This document shows positions 32,801 to 43,475 of a stretch of 64,000 bases of DNA, in pieces. Position 1 is the stretch's first letter. Each line of letters begins with the position of its first letter. A program made the position numbers and the translations under genes. The notes under the pieces were generated by a model. It had not been told where the DNA came from, did not search any database, and saw only the letters and a program-made list of their open reading frames with translations. The DNA comes from Cherax quadricarinatus (lineage: Eukaryota; Arthropoda; Malacostraca; Decapoda; Parastacidae): positions 2,944,728-3,008,727 of the forward strand of contig NC_091391.1 in assembly GCF_038502225.1 (NCBI RefSeq). Direction: 5' to 3'.

Positions 32801-35800
32801 CTGGCTTGCTGGGTCAGGCAGATCTTTCTTCCTGGCTTGCTGGGTCACCCAGATCTTTCTTCCTGGCTTGCTGGGTCACCCAGATCTCTCTTCCTGGCTT
32901 GGTGGGTCACCCAGATCTCTCTTCCTGGCTTGGTGGGTCACCCAGATCTCTCTCCCTGGCTTGCTGGGTCACCCAGATCTCTCTCCCTGGCTTGCTGGGT
33001 CACCCAGATCTCTCTTCCTGGCTTGCTGGGTCACCCAGATCTCTCTTCCTGGCTTGGTGGGTCACCCAGATCTCTCTTCCTGGCTTGGTGGGTCACCCAG
33101 ATCTCTCTCGCTGGCGTGCTGGGTCACCCAGATCTCTCTCCCTGGCTTGCTGGGTCACCCAGATCTTTCTTCCTGGCTTGCTTGGTCACCCAGATCTTTC
33201 TTCCTGGCTTGCTGGGTCACCCAGATCTCTCTTCCTGGCTTGGTGGGTCACCCAGATCTCTCTTCCTGGCTTGGTGGGTCACCCAGATCTCTCTCCCTGG
33301 CTTGCTGGGTCACCCAGATCTCTCTCCCTGGCTTGCTGGGTCACCCAGATCTCTCTTCCTGGCTTGCTGGGTCACCCAGATCTTTCTTCCTGGCTTGCTG
33401 GGTCACCCAGATCTCTCTTCCTGGCTTGGTGGGTCACCCAGATCTCTCTTCCTGGCTTGGTGGGTCACCCAGATCTCTCTCCCTGGCTTGCTGGGTCACC
33501 CAGATCTCTCTCCCTGGCTTGCTGGGTCACCCACATCTCTCTTCCTGGCTTGGTGGGTCACCCAGATCTCTCTTCCTGGCTTGCTGGGTCACCCAGATCT
33601 CTCTTCCTGGCTTGGTGGGTCACCCAGATCTCTCTTCCTGGCTTGCTGGGTCACCCAGATCTCTCTTCCTGGCTTGCTGGGTCACCCAGATCTCTCTCCC
33701 TGGCTTTCTGGGTCACCCAGATCTTTCTTCCTGGCTTGCTGGGTCACCCAGATCTCTCTTCCTGGCTTGGTGGGTCACCCAGATCTCTCTTCCTGGCTTG
33801 GTGGGTCACCCAGATCTCTCTTCCTGGCTTGCTGGGTCACCCAGATCTCTCTTCCTGGCTTGCTGGGTCACCCAGATCTCTCTCCCTGGCTTGCTGGGTC
33901 ACCCAGATCTCTCTTCCTGGCTTGCTGGGTCACCCAGATCTCTCTTCCTGGCTTGCTGGGTCACCCAGATCTCTCTTCCTGGCTTGCTGGGTCACCCAGA
34001 TCTTTCTTCCTGGCTTGCTGGGTCACCCAGATCTCTCTTCCTGGCTTGGTGGGTCACCCAGATCTTTCTTCCTGGCTTGCTGGGTCACCCAGGTCTCTCT
34101 TCCTGGCTTGCTGAGTCGCCCAGATCTCTCTTCCTGGCTTGCTGGGTCACCCAGATCTTTCTTCCTGGCTTGCTGGGTCACCCAGATCTCCCTTCCTGGC
34201 TTGTGGGTCACCCAGATTTTTCTTTCTGGCTTGCTGGGTCACCCAGATCTTTCTTCCTGGATTGCTGGGTCACCCAGATCTTTCTTCCTGGCTTGCTGGG
34301 TCACCCAGATCTCTCTTCCTGGCTTGCTGGGTCACCCAGATCTTTCTTCCTGGCTTGCTGGGTCACCCAGATCTTTCTTCCTGGCTTGCTGGGTCACCCA
34401 GATCTTTCTTCCTGGCTTGCTGGCTCACCCAGATCTTTCTTCCTGGCTTGCTGGGTCACCCAGATCTTTCTTCCTGGCTTGCTGGTCACCCAGATCTCTC
34501 TTCCTGGCTTGCTGGGTCACCCAGATCTTTCTTCCTGGCTTGCTGGGTCACCCAGATCTTTCTTCCTGGCTTGCTGGGTCACCCAGATCTTTCTTCCTGG
34601 CTTGCTGGGTCACCCAAATCTTTCTTCCTGGCTTGCTGGGTCACCCAGATCTTTCTTCCTGGCTTGCTGGGTCAGCCAGATCTTTCTTCCTGGCTTGCTG
34701 GGTCACCCAGATCTTTCTTCCTGGCTTGCTGGGTCACCCAGATCTCTCTTCCTGGCTTGCTGGGTCACCCAGATCTTTCTTCCTGGCTTGCTGGGTCACC
34801 CAGATCTCTCTTCCTGGCTTGCTGGGTCACCCAGATCTTTCTTCCTGGCTTGCTGGGTCACCCAGATCTTTCTTCCTGGCTTGCTGGGTCACCCAGATCT
34901 TTCTTCCTGGCTTGCTGGGTCACCCAGATCTTTCTTCCTGGCGTGCTGGGTCACCCAGATCTTTCTTCCTGGCGTGCTGGGTCACCCAGATCTTTCTCCC
35001 TGGCGTGCTGGGTCACCCAGATCTTTCTTCCTGGCTTGCTGGGTCACCCAGATCTTTCTTCCTGGCTTGCTGGGTCACCCAGATCTTTCTTCCTGGCTTG
35101 CTGGGTCACCCAGATCTCTCTCCCTGGCTTGCTGGGTCACCCAGATCTTTCTTCCTGGCTTGCTGGGTCACCCAGATCTCTCTCCCTGGCTTGCTGGGTC
35201 ACCCAGATCTTTCTTCCTGGCTTGCTGGGTCACCCAGATCTTTCTTCCTGGCTTGCTGGGTCACCCAGATCTTTCTTCCTGGCTTGCTGGGTCACCCAGA
35301 TCTTTCTTCCTGGCGTGCTGGGTCACCCAGATCTTTCTTCCTGGCTTGCTGGGTCACCCAGATCTTTCTTCCTGGCTTGCTGGGTCACCCAGATCTTTCT
35401 TCCTGGCGTGCTGGGTCACCCAGATCTTTCTTCCTGGCGTGCTGGGTCACCCAGATCTTTCTTCCTGGCTTGCTGGGTCACCCAGATCTTTCTTCCTGGC
35501 GTGCTGGGTCACCCAGATCTTTCTTCCTGGCTTGCTGGGTCACCCAGATCTTTCTTCCTGGCGTGCTGGGTCACCCAGATCTTTCTTCCTGGCTTGCTGG
35601 GTCACCCAGATCTTTCTCCCTGGCTTGCTGGGTCACCCAGATCTCTCTTCCTGGCTTGCTGGGTCACCCAGATCTCTCTCCCTGGCTTGCTGGGTCACCC
35701 AGATCTTTCTTCCTGGCTTGCTGGGTCACCCAGATCTCTCTCCCTGGCTTGCTGGGTCACCCAGATCTTTCTTCCTGGCTTGCTGGGTCACCCAGATCTT

Positions 35801-36754
35801 TCTTCCTGGCTTGCTGGGTCACCCAGATCTTTCTTCCTGGCTTGCTGGGTCACCCAGATCTTTCTTCCTGGCGTGCTGGGTCACCCAGATCTTTCTTCCT
35901 GGCTTGCTGGATCACCCAGATCTTTCTCCCTGGCTTGCTGGGTCACCCAGATCTCTCTTCCTGGCTTGCTGGGTCACCCAGATCTTTCTCCCTGGCGTGC
36001 TGGGTCACCCAGATCTTTCTTCCTGGCGTGCTGGGTCACCCAGATCTTTCTTCCTGGCGTGCTGGGTCACCCAGATCTTTCTTCCTGGCTTGCTGGGTCA
36101 CCCAGATCTTTCTCCCTGGCGTGCTGGGTCACCCAGATCTTTCTTCCTGGCGTGCTGGGTCACCCAGATCTTTCTTCCTGGCTTGCTGGGTCACCCAGAT
36201 CTTTCTTCCTGGCTTGCTGGGTCACCCAGATCTTTCTCCCTGGCGTGCTGGGTCACCCAGATCTTTCTTCCTGGCGTGCTGGGTCACCCAGATCTCTCTT
36301 CCTGGCTTGCTGGGTCACCCAGATCTCTCTCCCTGGCTTGCTGGGTCACCCAGATCTCTCTCCCTGGCTTGCTGGGTCACCCAGATCTCTCTTCCTGGCG
36401 TGCTGGGTCACCCAGATCTCTCTTCCTGGCGTGCTGGGTCACCCAGATCTTTCTTCCTGGCGTGCTGGGTCACCCAGATCTTTCTTCCTGGCGTGCTGGG
36501 TCACCCAGATCTTTCTTCCTGGCGTGCTGGGTCACCCAGATCTTTCTTCCTGGCGTGCTGGGTCACCCAGATCTTTCTCCCTGGCGTGCTGGGTCACCCA
36601 GATCTTTCTCCCTGGCGTGCTGGGTCACCCAGATCTTTCTTCCTGGCTTGCTGGGTCACCCAGATCTTTCTTCTTGGCTTGCTGGGTCACCCAGATCTTT
36701 CTTCCTGGCTTGCTGGGTCACCCAGATCTTTCTTCCTGGCTTGCTGGGTCACCC
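32801..36754. repeat. 31-bp minisatellite (inverted relative of the 29-bp array)
   Basis: About 127 units with core CTTGCTGGGTCACCCAGATC followed by TTTCTTCCTGG. TTGGTGGG variants dominate before 34.1 kb, and GCGTGCTGGG variants become common after 34.9 kb. On the minus strand each unit reads CAGCAAGCCAGG...AGATCTGGGTGA, aligning with the 29-bp unit. A 13-nt dyad CTGGGTCACCCAG sits in every unit. The open plus frames over 4 kb are repeat artefacts. Confidence 0.96.
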
Positions 36755-36989
36755 TAGGCACTAACCTGCTACCAAGAGATATGATAAAAATACCGGAGGA
36801 TATATATAGGGTTTGAAGAAGAAATTGCAACACTTCTACGGTCACGTGCTTGACCAACAAGATTGTGATGACTATACAGGCCGCGAATATCAACAACCCT
36901 GTTGAACAGACAAGGAAACTTTGCCTTAAGCCGTTTGACGAGTGTAGAAAACCCATAGAAATTATCCACATATCAGTCACAGGGTAAGT
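36755..36989. other. No recognised feature
   Basis: Non-repetitive 235 bp between two arrays. A 97-codon minus frame overlaps it but runs into the 31-bp array and has no known motif. Confidence 0.35.
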
Positions 36990-37437
36990 GCTGTAGTGGC
37001 CAGTAAATATACGTCCAGAGCAACTGTTGTAAGGTACAGTGGACAGACGTCCAGAGCAACTGTTGTAAGGTACAGTGGACAGACGTCCAGAGCAACTGTT
37101 GTAAGGTACAGTGGACAGACGTCCAGAGCAACTGTTGTAAGGTACAGTGGACAGACGTCCAGAGCAACTGTTGTAAGGTACAGTGGATAGACGTCCAGAG
37201 CAACTGTTGTAAGGTACAGTGGATAGACGTCCAGAGCAACTGTTGTAAGGTACAGTGGATAGACGTCCAGAGCAACTGTTGTAAGGTACAGTGGATAGAC
37301 GTCCAGAGCAACTGTTGTAAGGTACAGTGGATAGACGTCCAGAGCAACTGCTGTAAAGTACAGCTTATAGATGCCCACAGCAACTGCTGTAACGAACATT
37401 GGATAGACGTCCTGAGTAACTGGTGGAGTGGGCAGCG
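36990..37437. repeat. 36-bp minisatellite (CCAGAGCAACTGTTGTAAGG)
   Basis: About 12 units. The first and the last three are diverged, the middle nine nearly identical, with GGACAGACG giving way to GGATAGACG from the fifth unit on. It is unrelated to the other 36-bp array. Confidence 0.95.
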
Positions 37438-37707
37438 ATTTGCTGGCCAGACCAATTGAAATAAATTGCAAGCTTCATAAGATCGTATCGAAACTTACCT
37501 TTTACTGACAATTGAGTCAAATTCTCTTTCACTGAGAAGAGTGATACACAGTATAGACAGACTCCAGTCATCATTCACCTTCATACACTCCTTGTCTAAA
37601 AATAGCCAGTTTGTGTGCCCAGTAGAAGGCCGACAAGCCATTGGATGGCCACATGTCTTCTAAATGAAGATTCCCAGGCATTACACATATCTTTTTTATC
37701 CACTTGC
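37438..37707. other. No recognised feature
   Basis: Non-repetitive sequence with only short, unrecognised frames. Confidence 0.35.
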
Positions 37708-37772
37708 TGATAGGCCTAAGTCATGGACCGGGCCGCGGGGGCGTTGACTCCCGGAATAACCTCCAGGTAAAC
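37708..37772 (+). mobile_element. SINE core fragment
   Basis: Contains GACCGGGCCGCGGGGGCGTT, then GACTCCCGGAATAACCTCCA and GGTAAAC, the same core as at 42866-42925. The tRNA-like head is not present. Confidence 0.7.
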
Positions 37773-37984
37773 ATGAAATATGAGTTAAATGTATACTTGC
37801 AGTTATATCTATGGCAATACAATGAGAAGGTTGGTTAATTGGGTTTAAAGCCTATCCACTGGTAATCAAATAATCTATGACTACAGTGCCAAAGTGGTTA
37901 ATTTGGTTTATAGACTATCTACTACACGAGGGTCATTAAGGGTACATGTCACACTTGTCAAGTGTGATACCACTTACGACTGCT

Positions 37985-38202
37985 TCACCTCACCTGTCTA
38001 CAGTATATAAGTCACTTCTCACATATGCTGCATTTTCTCAAGATTGATGGACTGATTACATCGACTCAAGGCTGAGGGACTGATTACCTCAAACTCCTCC
38101 TGTTCTTCACCACTCTCCTTTGTATGGACTGATGAAGCCACTGTGTGGCGAAACGTTTCCTCAATAAAGATACCCAAGTGTTACACATGTGTCTAATTTA
38201 TT
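37985..38202 (+). mobile_element. Penelope-like-associated repeat with TATA-like and hammerhead-like motifs
   Basis: Contains TATATAAG at 38004-38011, CTGAGGGACTGATTA near 38072, the hammerhead-like core at 38126-38162 and the end GATACCCAAGTGTTACACAT near 38169-38188. The last part is shared with 24261-24363. Penelope-like elements are known to carry hammerhead motifs in their terminal repeats, which is the basis for the name. No Penelope RT is present in the window. Confidence 0.5.
38126..38162 (+). ncRNA. Hammerhead-ribozyme-like motif
   Basis: CTGATGA at 38129-38135 (conserved box 1), then A, then stem II GCCAC (38137-38141), loop TGT, GTGGC (38145-38149), then GAAA (38150-38153; box 2). 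After GAA come ACGT (a 4-nt palindrome usable as a very short stem III) and TT. GGA at 38126-38128 pairs with TCC at 38158-38160 as the base of stem I. The extra A before stem II departs from the standard core. A palindromic, minimal stem III is the form expected of ribozymes that act as dimers. Cleavage activity is not shown. Confidence 0.5.
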
Positions 38203-38533
38203 GACGTAGGGTTGTTGCATCTGCTGACGTCAAAGAACTTCCTGCCAGGAAAAAGAAACTCCGAAGTCTGGCCATACTACTTAGTTCACTTACCCAGACG
38301 AAGAGTAAGCTATGAACTAACCCTTCCACTTGCTCAGAACTGCTTGGTTGACGTCCTTGAACTATCCATCAACACACATACAACACCTAACCGGCAAATC
38401 TTTACATGGAACACTTAAAAACTGGATGTTTCAATAACATTAACCCAAGTAACATCACATGGATTAGTTACTTATGTCGATGAGTTTAACAAAAGGCAAT
38501 CTATTTCATCCTTCAGTTGAATTTAGAAAAGGA
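38203..38533. other. No recognised feature
   Basis: A 68-codon plus frame (38212-38418) has no motif I recognise. Nothing else is supported. Confidence 0.35.
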
Positions 38534-41500
38534 ATACAACAACATACTCCAGGTCCTCAACAACAACATACTCCAGGTCCTCAACAACAACATACTCCAG
38601 GTCCTCAACAACAACACACTCCAGGTCCTCAACAACAACACACTCCAGGTCCTCAACAACAACACACTCAAGGTCCTCAACAACATACTCCAGGTCCTCA
38701 ACAACAACACACTCCAGGTCCTCAACAACAACATACTCAAGGTCCTCAACAACATACTCCAGGTCCTCAACAACAACACACTCAAGGTCCTCAACAACAT
38801 ACTCCAGGTCCTCAACAACAACACACTCCAGGTCCTCAACAACAACACACTCCAGGTCCTCAACAACAACACACTCCAGGTCCTCAACAACAACACACTC
38901 CAGGTCCTCAATAACATACTCCAGGTCCTCAACAACAACACACTCAAGGTCCTCAACAACATACTCCAGGTCCTCAACAACAACACACTCCAGGTCCTCA
39001 ACAACAACACACTCCAGGTCCTCAACAACAACACACTCCAGGTCCTCAACAACAACACACTCCAGGTCCTCAATAACATACTCCAGGTCCTCAACAACAA
39101 CACACACCAGGTCCTCAACAACAACACACTCCAGGTCCTCAACAAGAACATACTCCAGGTCCTCAACAACAACATACTCCAGGTCCTCAACAACAACACA
39201 CTCCAGGTCCTCAACAAGAACACACTCCAGGTCCTCAACAACAACACACTCCAGGTCCTCAACAACAACATACTACAAGTCCTCAACAACAACATACTCC
39301 AGGTCCTCAACAACAACACACTCCAGGTCCTCAACAACAACACACTCCAGGTCCTCAACAACATACTCCAGGTCCTCAACAACAACACACTCCAGGTCCT
39401 CAACAACAACACACTCCAGGTCCTCAACAACAACACACTCCAGGTCCTCAACAACAACACACTCCAGGTCCTCAATAACATACTCCAGGTCCTCAACAAC
39501 AACACACACCAGGTCCTCAACAACAACACACTCCAGGTCCTCAACAAGAACATACTCCAGGTCCTCAACAACAACATACTCCCGGACCTCAACAACACCA
39601 CACTCCAGGTCCTCAACAAGAACACACTCCAGGTCCTCAACAACAACACACTCCAGGTCCTCAACAACAACATACTCCAAGTCCTCAACAACAACATACT
39701 CCAGGTCCTCAACAACAACATACTCCAGGTCCTCAACAACAACACACTCCAGGTCCTCAACAACAACACACTCCAGGTCCTCAACAACAACACACTCCAG
39801 GTCCTCAACAACAACACACTCCAGGTCCTCAACAACAACACACTCCAGGTCCTCAACAACAACATACTACAAGTTCTCAACAACAACACACTCCAGGTCC
39901 TCAACAACAACACACTCCAGGTCCTCAACAACATACTCCAGGTCCTCAACAACAACACACTCCAGGTCCTCAACAACAACACACTCCAGGTCCTCAACAA
40001 CAACACACTCCAGGTCCTCAACAAGAACACACTCCAGGTCCTCAACAACAACATACTCCAGGTCCTCAACAACAACACACTCCAGGTCCTCAACAACAAC
40101 ACACTCCAGGTCCTCAACAACAACATACTCCAGGTCCTCAACAACAACATACTACAAGTCCTCAACAACAACACACTCCAGGTCCTCAACAACAACATAC
40201 TCCAGGTCCTCAACAACAACACACTCCAGGTCATCAACAACAACATACTCCAGGTCCTCAACAACAACATACTCCAGGTCCTCAACAACAACACACTCCA
40301 GGTCCTCAACAACAACATACTCCAGGTCCTCAACAACAACACACTCCAGGTCCTCAACAACAACATACTACAAGTCCTCAACAACAACACACTCCAGGTC
40401 CTCAACAACAACACACTCCAGGTCCTCAACAACAACACACTCCAGGTCCTCAACAACAACACACTCCAGGTCCTCAACAACAACACACTCCAGGTCCTCA
40501 ACAACAACATACTCCAGGTCCTCAACAACAACACACTCCAGGTCCTCAACAACAACATACTCCAAGTCCTCAACAACAACACACTACAAGTCCTCAACAA
40601 CAACACACTCCAGGTCCTCAACAACAACACACTCCAGGTCCTCAACAACAACATACTCCAGGTCCTCAACAACAACATACTCCAGGTCCTCAACAACAAC
40701 ATACTCCAGGTCCTCAACAACAACACACTCCAGGTCCTCAACAACAACACACTCCAGGTCCTCAACAACAACATACTCCAGGTCCTCAACAACAACATAC
40801 TCCAGGTCCTCAACAACAACACACTCCAGGTCCTCAACAACAACACACTCCAGGTCCTCAACAACAACATACTCCAGGTCCTCAACAACAACATACTCCA
40901 GGTCCTCAACAACAACATACTCCAGGTCCTCAACAACAACAAACTCCAGGTCCTCAACAACAACATACTCCAGGTCCTCAACAACAACATACTCCAGGTC
41001 CTCAACAACAACATACTCCAGGTCCTCAACAACAACATACTCCAGGTCCTCAACAACAACACACTCCAGGTCCTCAACAACAACATACTCCAGGTCCTCA
41101 ACAACAACATACTCCAGGTCCTCAACAACAACATACTCCAGGTCCTCAACAACAACATACTCCAGGTCCTCAACAACAACATACTCCAGGTCCTCAACAA
41201 CAACATACTCCAGGTCCTCAACAACAACATACTCCAGGTCCTCAACAACAACATACTCCAGGTCCCCAACAACAACACACTCCAGGTCCTCAACAACAAC
41301 ACACTCCAGGTCCTCAACAACAACACACTCCAGGTCCTCAACAACAACACACTCCAGGTCCTCAACAACAACACACTCCAGGTCCTCAACAACAACACAC
41401 TCCAGGTCCTCAACAACAACACACTCCAGGTCCTCAACAACAACACACTCCAGGTCCTCAACAACAACACACTCCAGGTCCTCAACAACAACATACTCCA

Positions 41501-42117
41501 GGTCCTCAACAACAACATACTCCAGGTCCTCAACAACAACATACTCCAGGTCCTCAACAACAACATACTCCAGGTCCTCAACAACAACATACTCCAGGTC
41601 CTCAACAACAACACACTCCAGGTCCTCAACAACAACACACTCCAGGTCCTCAACAACAACGCACTCCAGGTCCTCAACAACAACACACTCCAGGTCCTCA
41701 ACAAAAACACACTCCAGGTCCTCAACAACAACATACTCCAGGTCCTCAACAACAACACTCTCCAGGTCCTCAACAACAACATACTCCAGGTCCTCAACAA
41801 CAACATACTCCAGGTCCTCAACAACAACACACTCCAGGTCCTCAACAACAACTCACTCCAGGTCCTCAACAACATACTCCAGGTCCTCAACAACAACACA
41901 CTCCACGTCCTCAACAACAACACACTCCAGGTCCTCAACAACAACACACTCCAGGTCCTCAACAACAACACACTCCAGGTCCTCAACAAAAACACACTCC
42001 AGGTCCTCAACAACAACATACTCCAGGTCCTCAACAACAACACACTCCAGGTCCTCAACAACAACACACTCCAGGTCCTCAACAACAACATACTCCAGGT
42101 CCTCAACAACAACATAC
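38534..42117. repeat. 24-bp minisatellite (CAACAA-rich)
   Basis: About 150 units with core CACTCCAGGTCCTCAACAAC. Some units are 21 bp, having lost one CAA, most of them before 40 kb. CACACTCC and CATACTCC variants alternate. The 8-codon unit is stop-free on both strands; the flanking part of the longest frame has no protein-like motif, so it is treated as a repeat artefact. Confidence 0.96.
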
Positions 42118-42171
42118 ACTTGGTCAGTGATTCACTAAGGGTCACAGGTGCCCACTGTGATACCTCATCAC

Positions 42172-42510
42172 GTACCATGACTCGTTGTTGCCTCCCTGTC
42201 AGGTATTCTCTGATCCATTACAGTGCCCTTCCTGTTATATGCACCTGATCCTCCAGCTTCTGCACCAATCTCCTGTGAGTTACTGTGTCGAAAGCCTTTT
42301 GCAGTCCAAGAAGATGCAATCAACCCACTCCTCTCTCTCGTGTCTTACTTCTGTTACTTTATCATAAAACTCCAGAAGGTTTGTGACACAGGATTTGCCT
42401 TCCATAAACCCGTGCTGGTTGTCGTTTATAATCTTGTTCCGTTCCAGGTGCTCCACCACTCTCCCCCTGATAATCTCCATGACTTTGCATACTATACACG
42501 TCAGTGACAC
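42172..42510 (-). pseudogene. LINE reverse transcriptase fragment, fingers/palm start (CR1-like)
   Basis: At 42280-42510 the minus frame reads VVEHLERNKIINDNQHGF, then SCVTNLLEFYDKVTE and VDCIFLDC, the fingers and start of motif A of non-LTR RTs. A frameshift follows. Another frame continues FDTVTHRRLVQKLE and WIREYLTGRQQRVM to about 42172, with one in-frame stop just before WIREYL. This is the expected continuation after the motif A Asp. The YADD box and all other domains are missing. It may be the same family as the LINE pieces at 160-891 and 26618-28005, but they do not overlap, so this cannot be tested here. Confidence 0.8.
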
Positions 42511-42576
42511 TGGTACTACTACTGTGTACTACTAGTGTCTGTGTACTACTACTACTATTACTACCACCACTACTAC

Positions 42577-42669
42577 TTAAATAACAAAAAGGCACAATAC
42601 CGTGACTGGAACGATACACAAATAACCCGTACATAAAAGAGAAGCTTACGGGTGCGGGTTATTTGTGTA
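42577..42669. mobile_element. Dispersed repeat fragment with a 15-bp fold-back
   Basis: TACACAAATAACCCG at 42615-42629 pairs perfectly with CGGGTTATTTGTGTA at 42655-42669 around a 25-nt loop. The left arm and loop (GGCACAATACCGTGACTGGA...GAGAAGCTTACG) are a block I recall as dispersed in decapods; the right arm looks like a copy of the left written back. Confidence 0.6.
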
Positions 42670-42670
42670 C

Positions 42671-42925
42671 TGGCTCTGGTGGCGTGGTGGTTAACGCTCT
42701 GGCTTCACACGGTGAGGGCCTGGGTTCGATTCCCAGCCAGAGTAGAAACATTGGACGTGTTTCTTTCCACCTGTTGTCTATGTTCCCCATCAGTAAAATG
42801 GGTACCTGGGTGTTAGTCGACTGGTGTGGGTCGCATCCTGGGACACTGACCTAAGGAGGCCTGGTCACAGACCGGGCCGCGGGGGCGTTGACCCCCGGAA
42901 CTCTCTCCAGATAAACTCCAGAGAA
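42671..42925 (+). mobile_element. tRNA-derived SINE, most complete copy
   Basis: The head at 42671-42740 looks like a tRNA: a 7-bp acceptor-like stem (CTCTGGT with GCCAGAG), an A-box-like GGCGTGGTGGTTAACGCTC, a loop TTCACAC whose central triplet would be CAC, and a perfect B box GGTTCGATTCC. The body follows (CAGTAAAATGGGTACCTGGG), then the core GACCGGGCCGCGGGGGCGTT with GACCCCCGGAA, shared with fragments at 24.9, 26.5 and 37.7 kb. The anticodon stem is poorly paired, so a working tRNA gene is unlikely. SINEs are transcribed by RNA polymerase III and mobilised by LINE enzymes. Confidence 0.75.
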
Positions 42926-43008
42926 ACCACTGCTACTTCTATTACGTTTGCTACCACTAAAGATACGTTGCAGGAATCATACTGTTGTAGTCACAACTGT
43001 GTTAGTGC

Positions 43009-43011
<3 letters not shown>

Positions 43012-43050
<39 letters not shown>

Positions 43051-43060
43051 TACTACTACA
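43012..43060. repeat. (TTA)n/(TAC)n microsatellite
   Basis: About 38 bp of ATT/TTA followed by TAC triplets, near the SINE 3' end. Confidence 0.95.
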
Positions 43061-43475
43061 AGCTACACTCTGTCGTTTTACTTGTGTGCTTCCCTCAGAG
43101 CCTACAAGACGAGCTTCATATAGCCAATCATCTTCCCCCAGAGGCAACCCGAGCAGCCTCTTCACACTTCCCAGTAACGGGTAATAACCCAGGGGAGGTG
43201 CTTCGGTAATAACCCATGGGAGGTGTTTGGATGGCTTGGAATTGGGGTGTCGATCTTGAGGGGTCAGTGAGGATGGTGTTACAGAGGTTAACCTGGTTCA
43301 TGGGTAGACATGGGGTTTTCCCAGATACAGCCCATCTCCACTCACCTACAGATACGTGAGTAGCAACAATCCAAGGTAACCCATCCAATACCTCATTTCT
43401 AGTTGATATGAATGGTTTGGAAAACCTCCAGTATCTAACCCTACTCTTTTCCTCTCCCACCACCATCCACCATTA
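43061..43475. other. No recognised feature
   Basis: Contains a short direct repeat (GGTAATAACCCA at 43180 and 43206) and a 112-codon minus frame (43128-43466) with no recognisable motif. Confidence 0.4.

Noticed and set aside
32768..36816. Hydrophobic leucine-rich plus-strand frames over the 31-bp array
   Set aside because: Three frames are open simultaneously and the apparent hydrophobic repeats follow only from the DNA unit.
36687..36980. 97-codon hydrophobic minus frame
   Set aside because: Part of it is read from the 31-bp array and the rest has no motif.
38212..38418. 68-codon plus frame after the hammerhead-like repeat
   Set aside because: Considered as a retroelement protein end, but no RT or GIY-YIG motif is visible.
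38474..42248. Asn/Gln-rich plus frames that could pass for a low-complexity protein
   Set aside because: The 24-bp unit is open on both strands and 21-bp units change nothing in frame. The flanking residues show no domain.
43128..43466. 112-codon minus frame
   Set aside because: No recognisable domain and it ends at the edge of a minisatellite. Chance frame.
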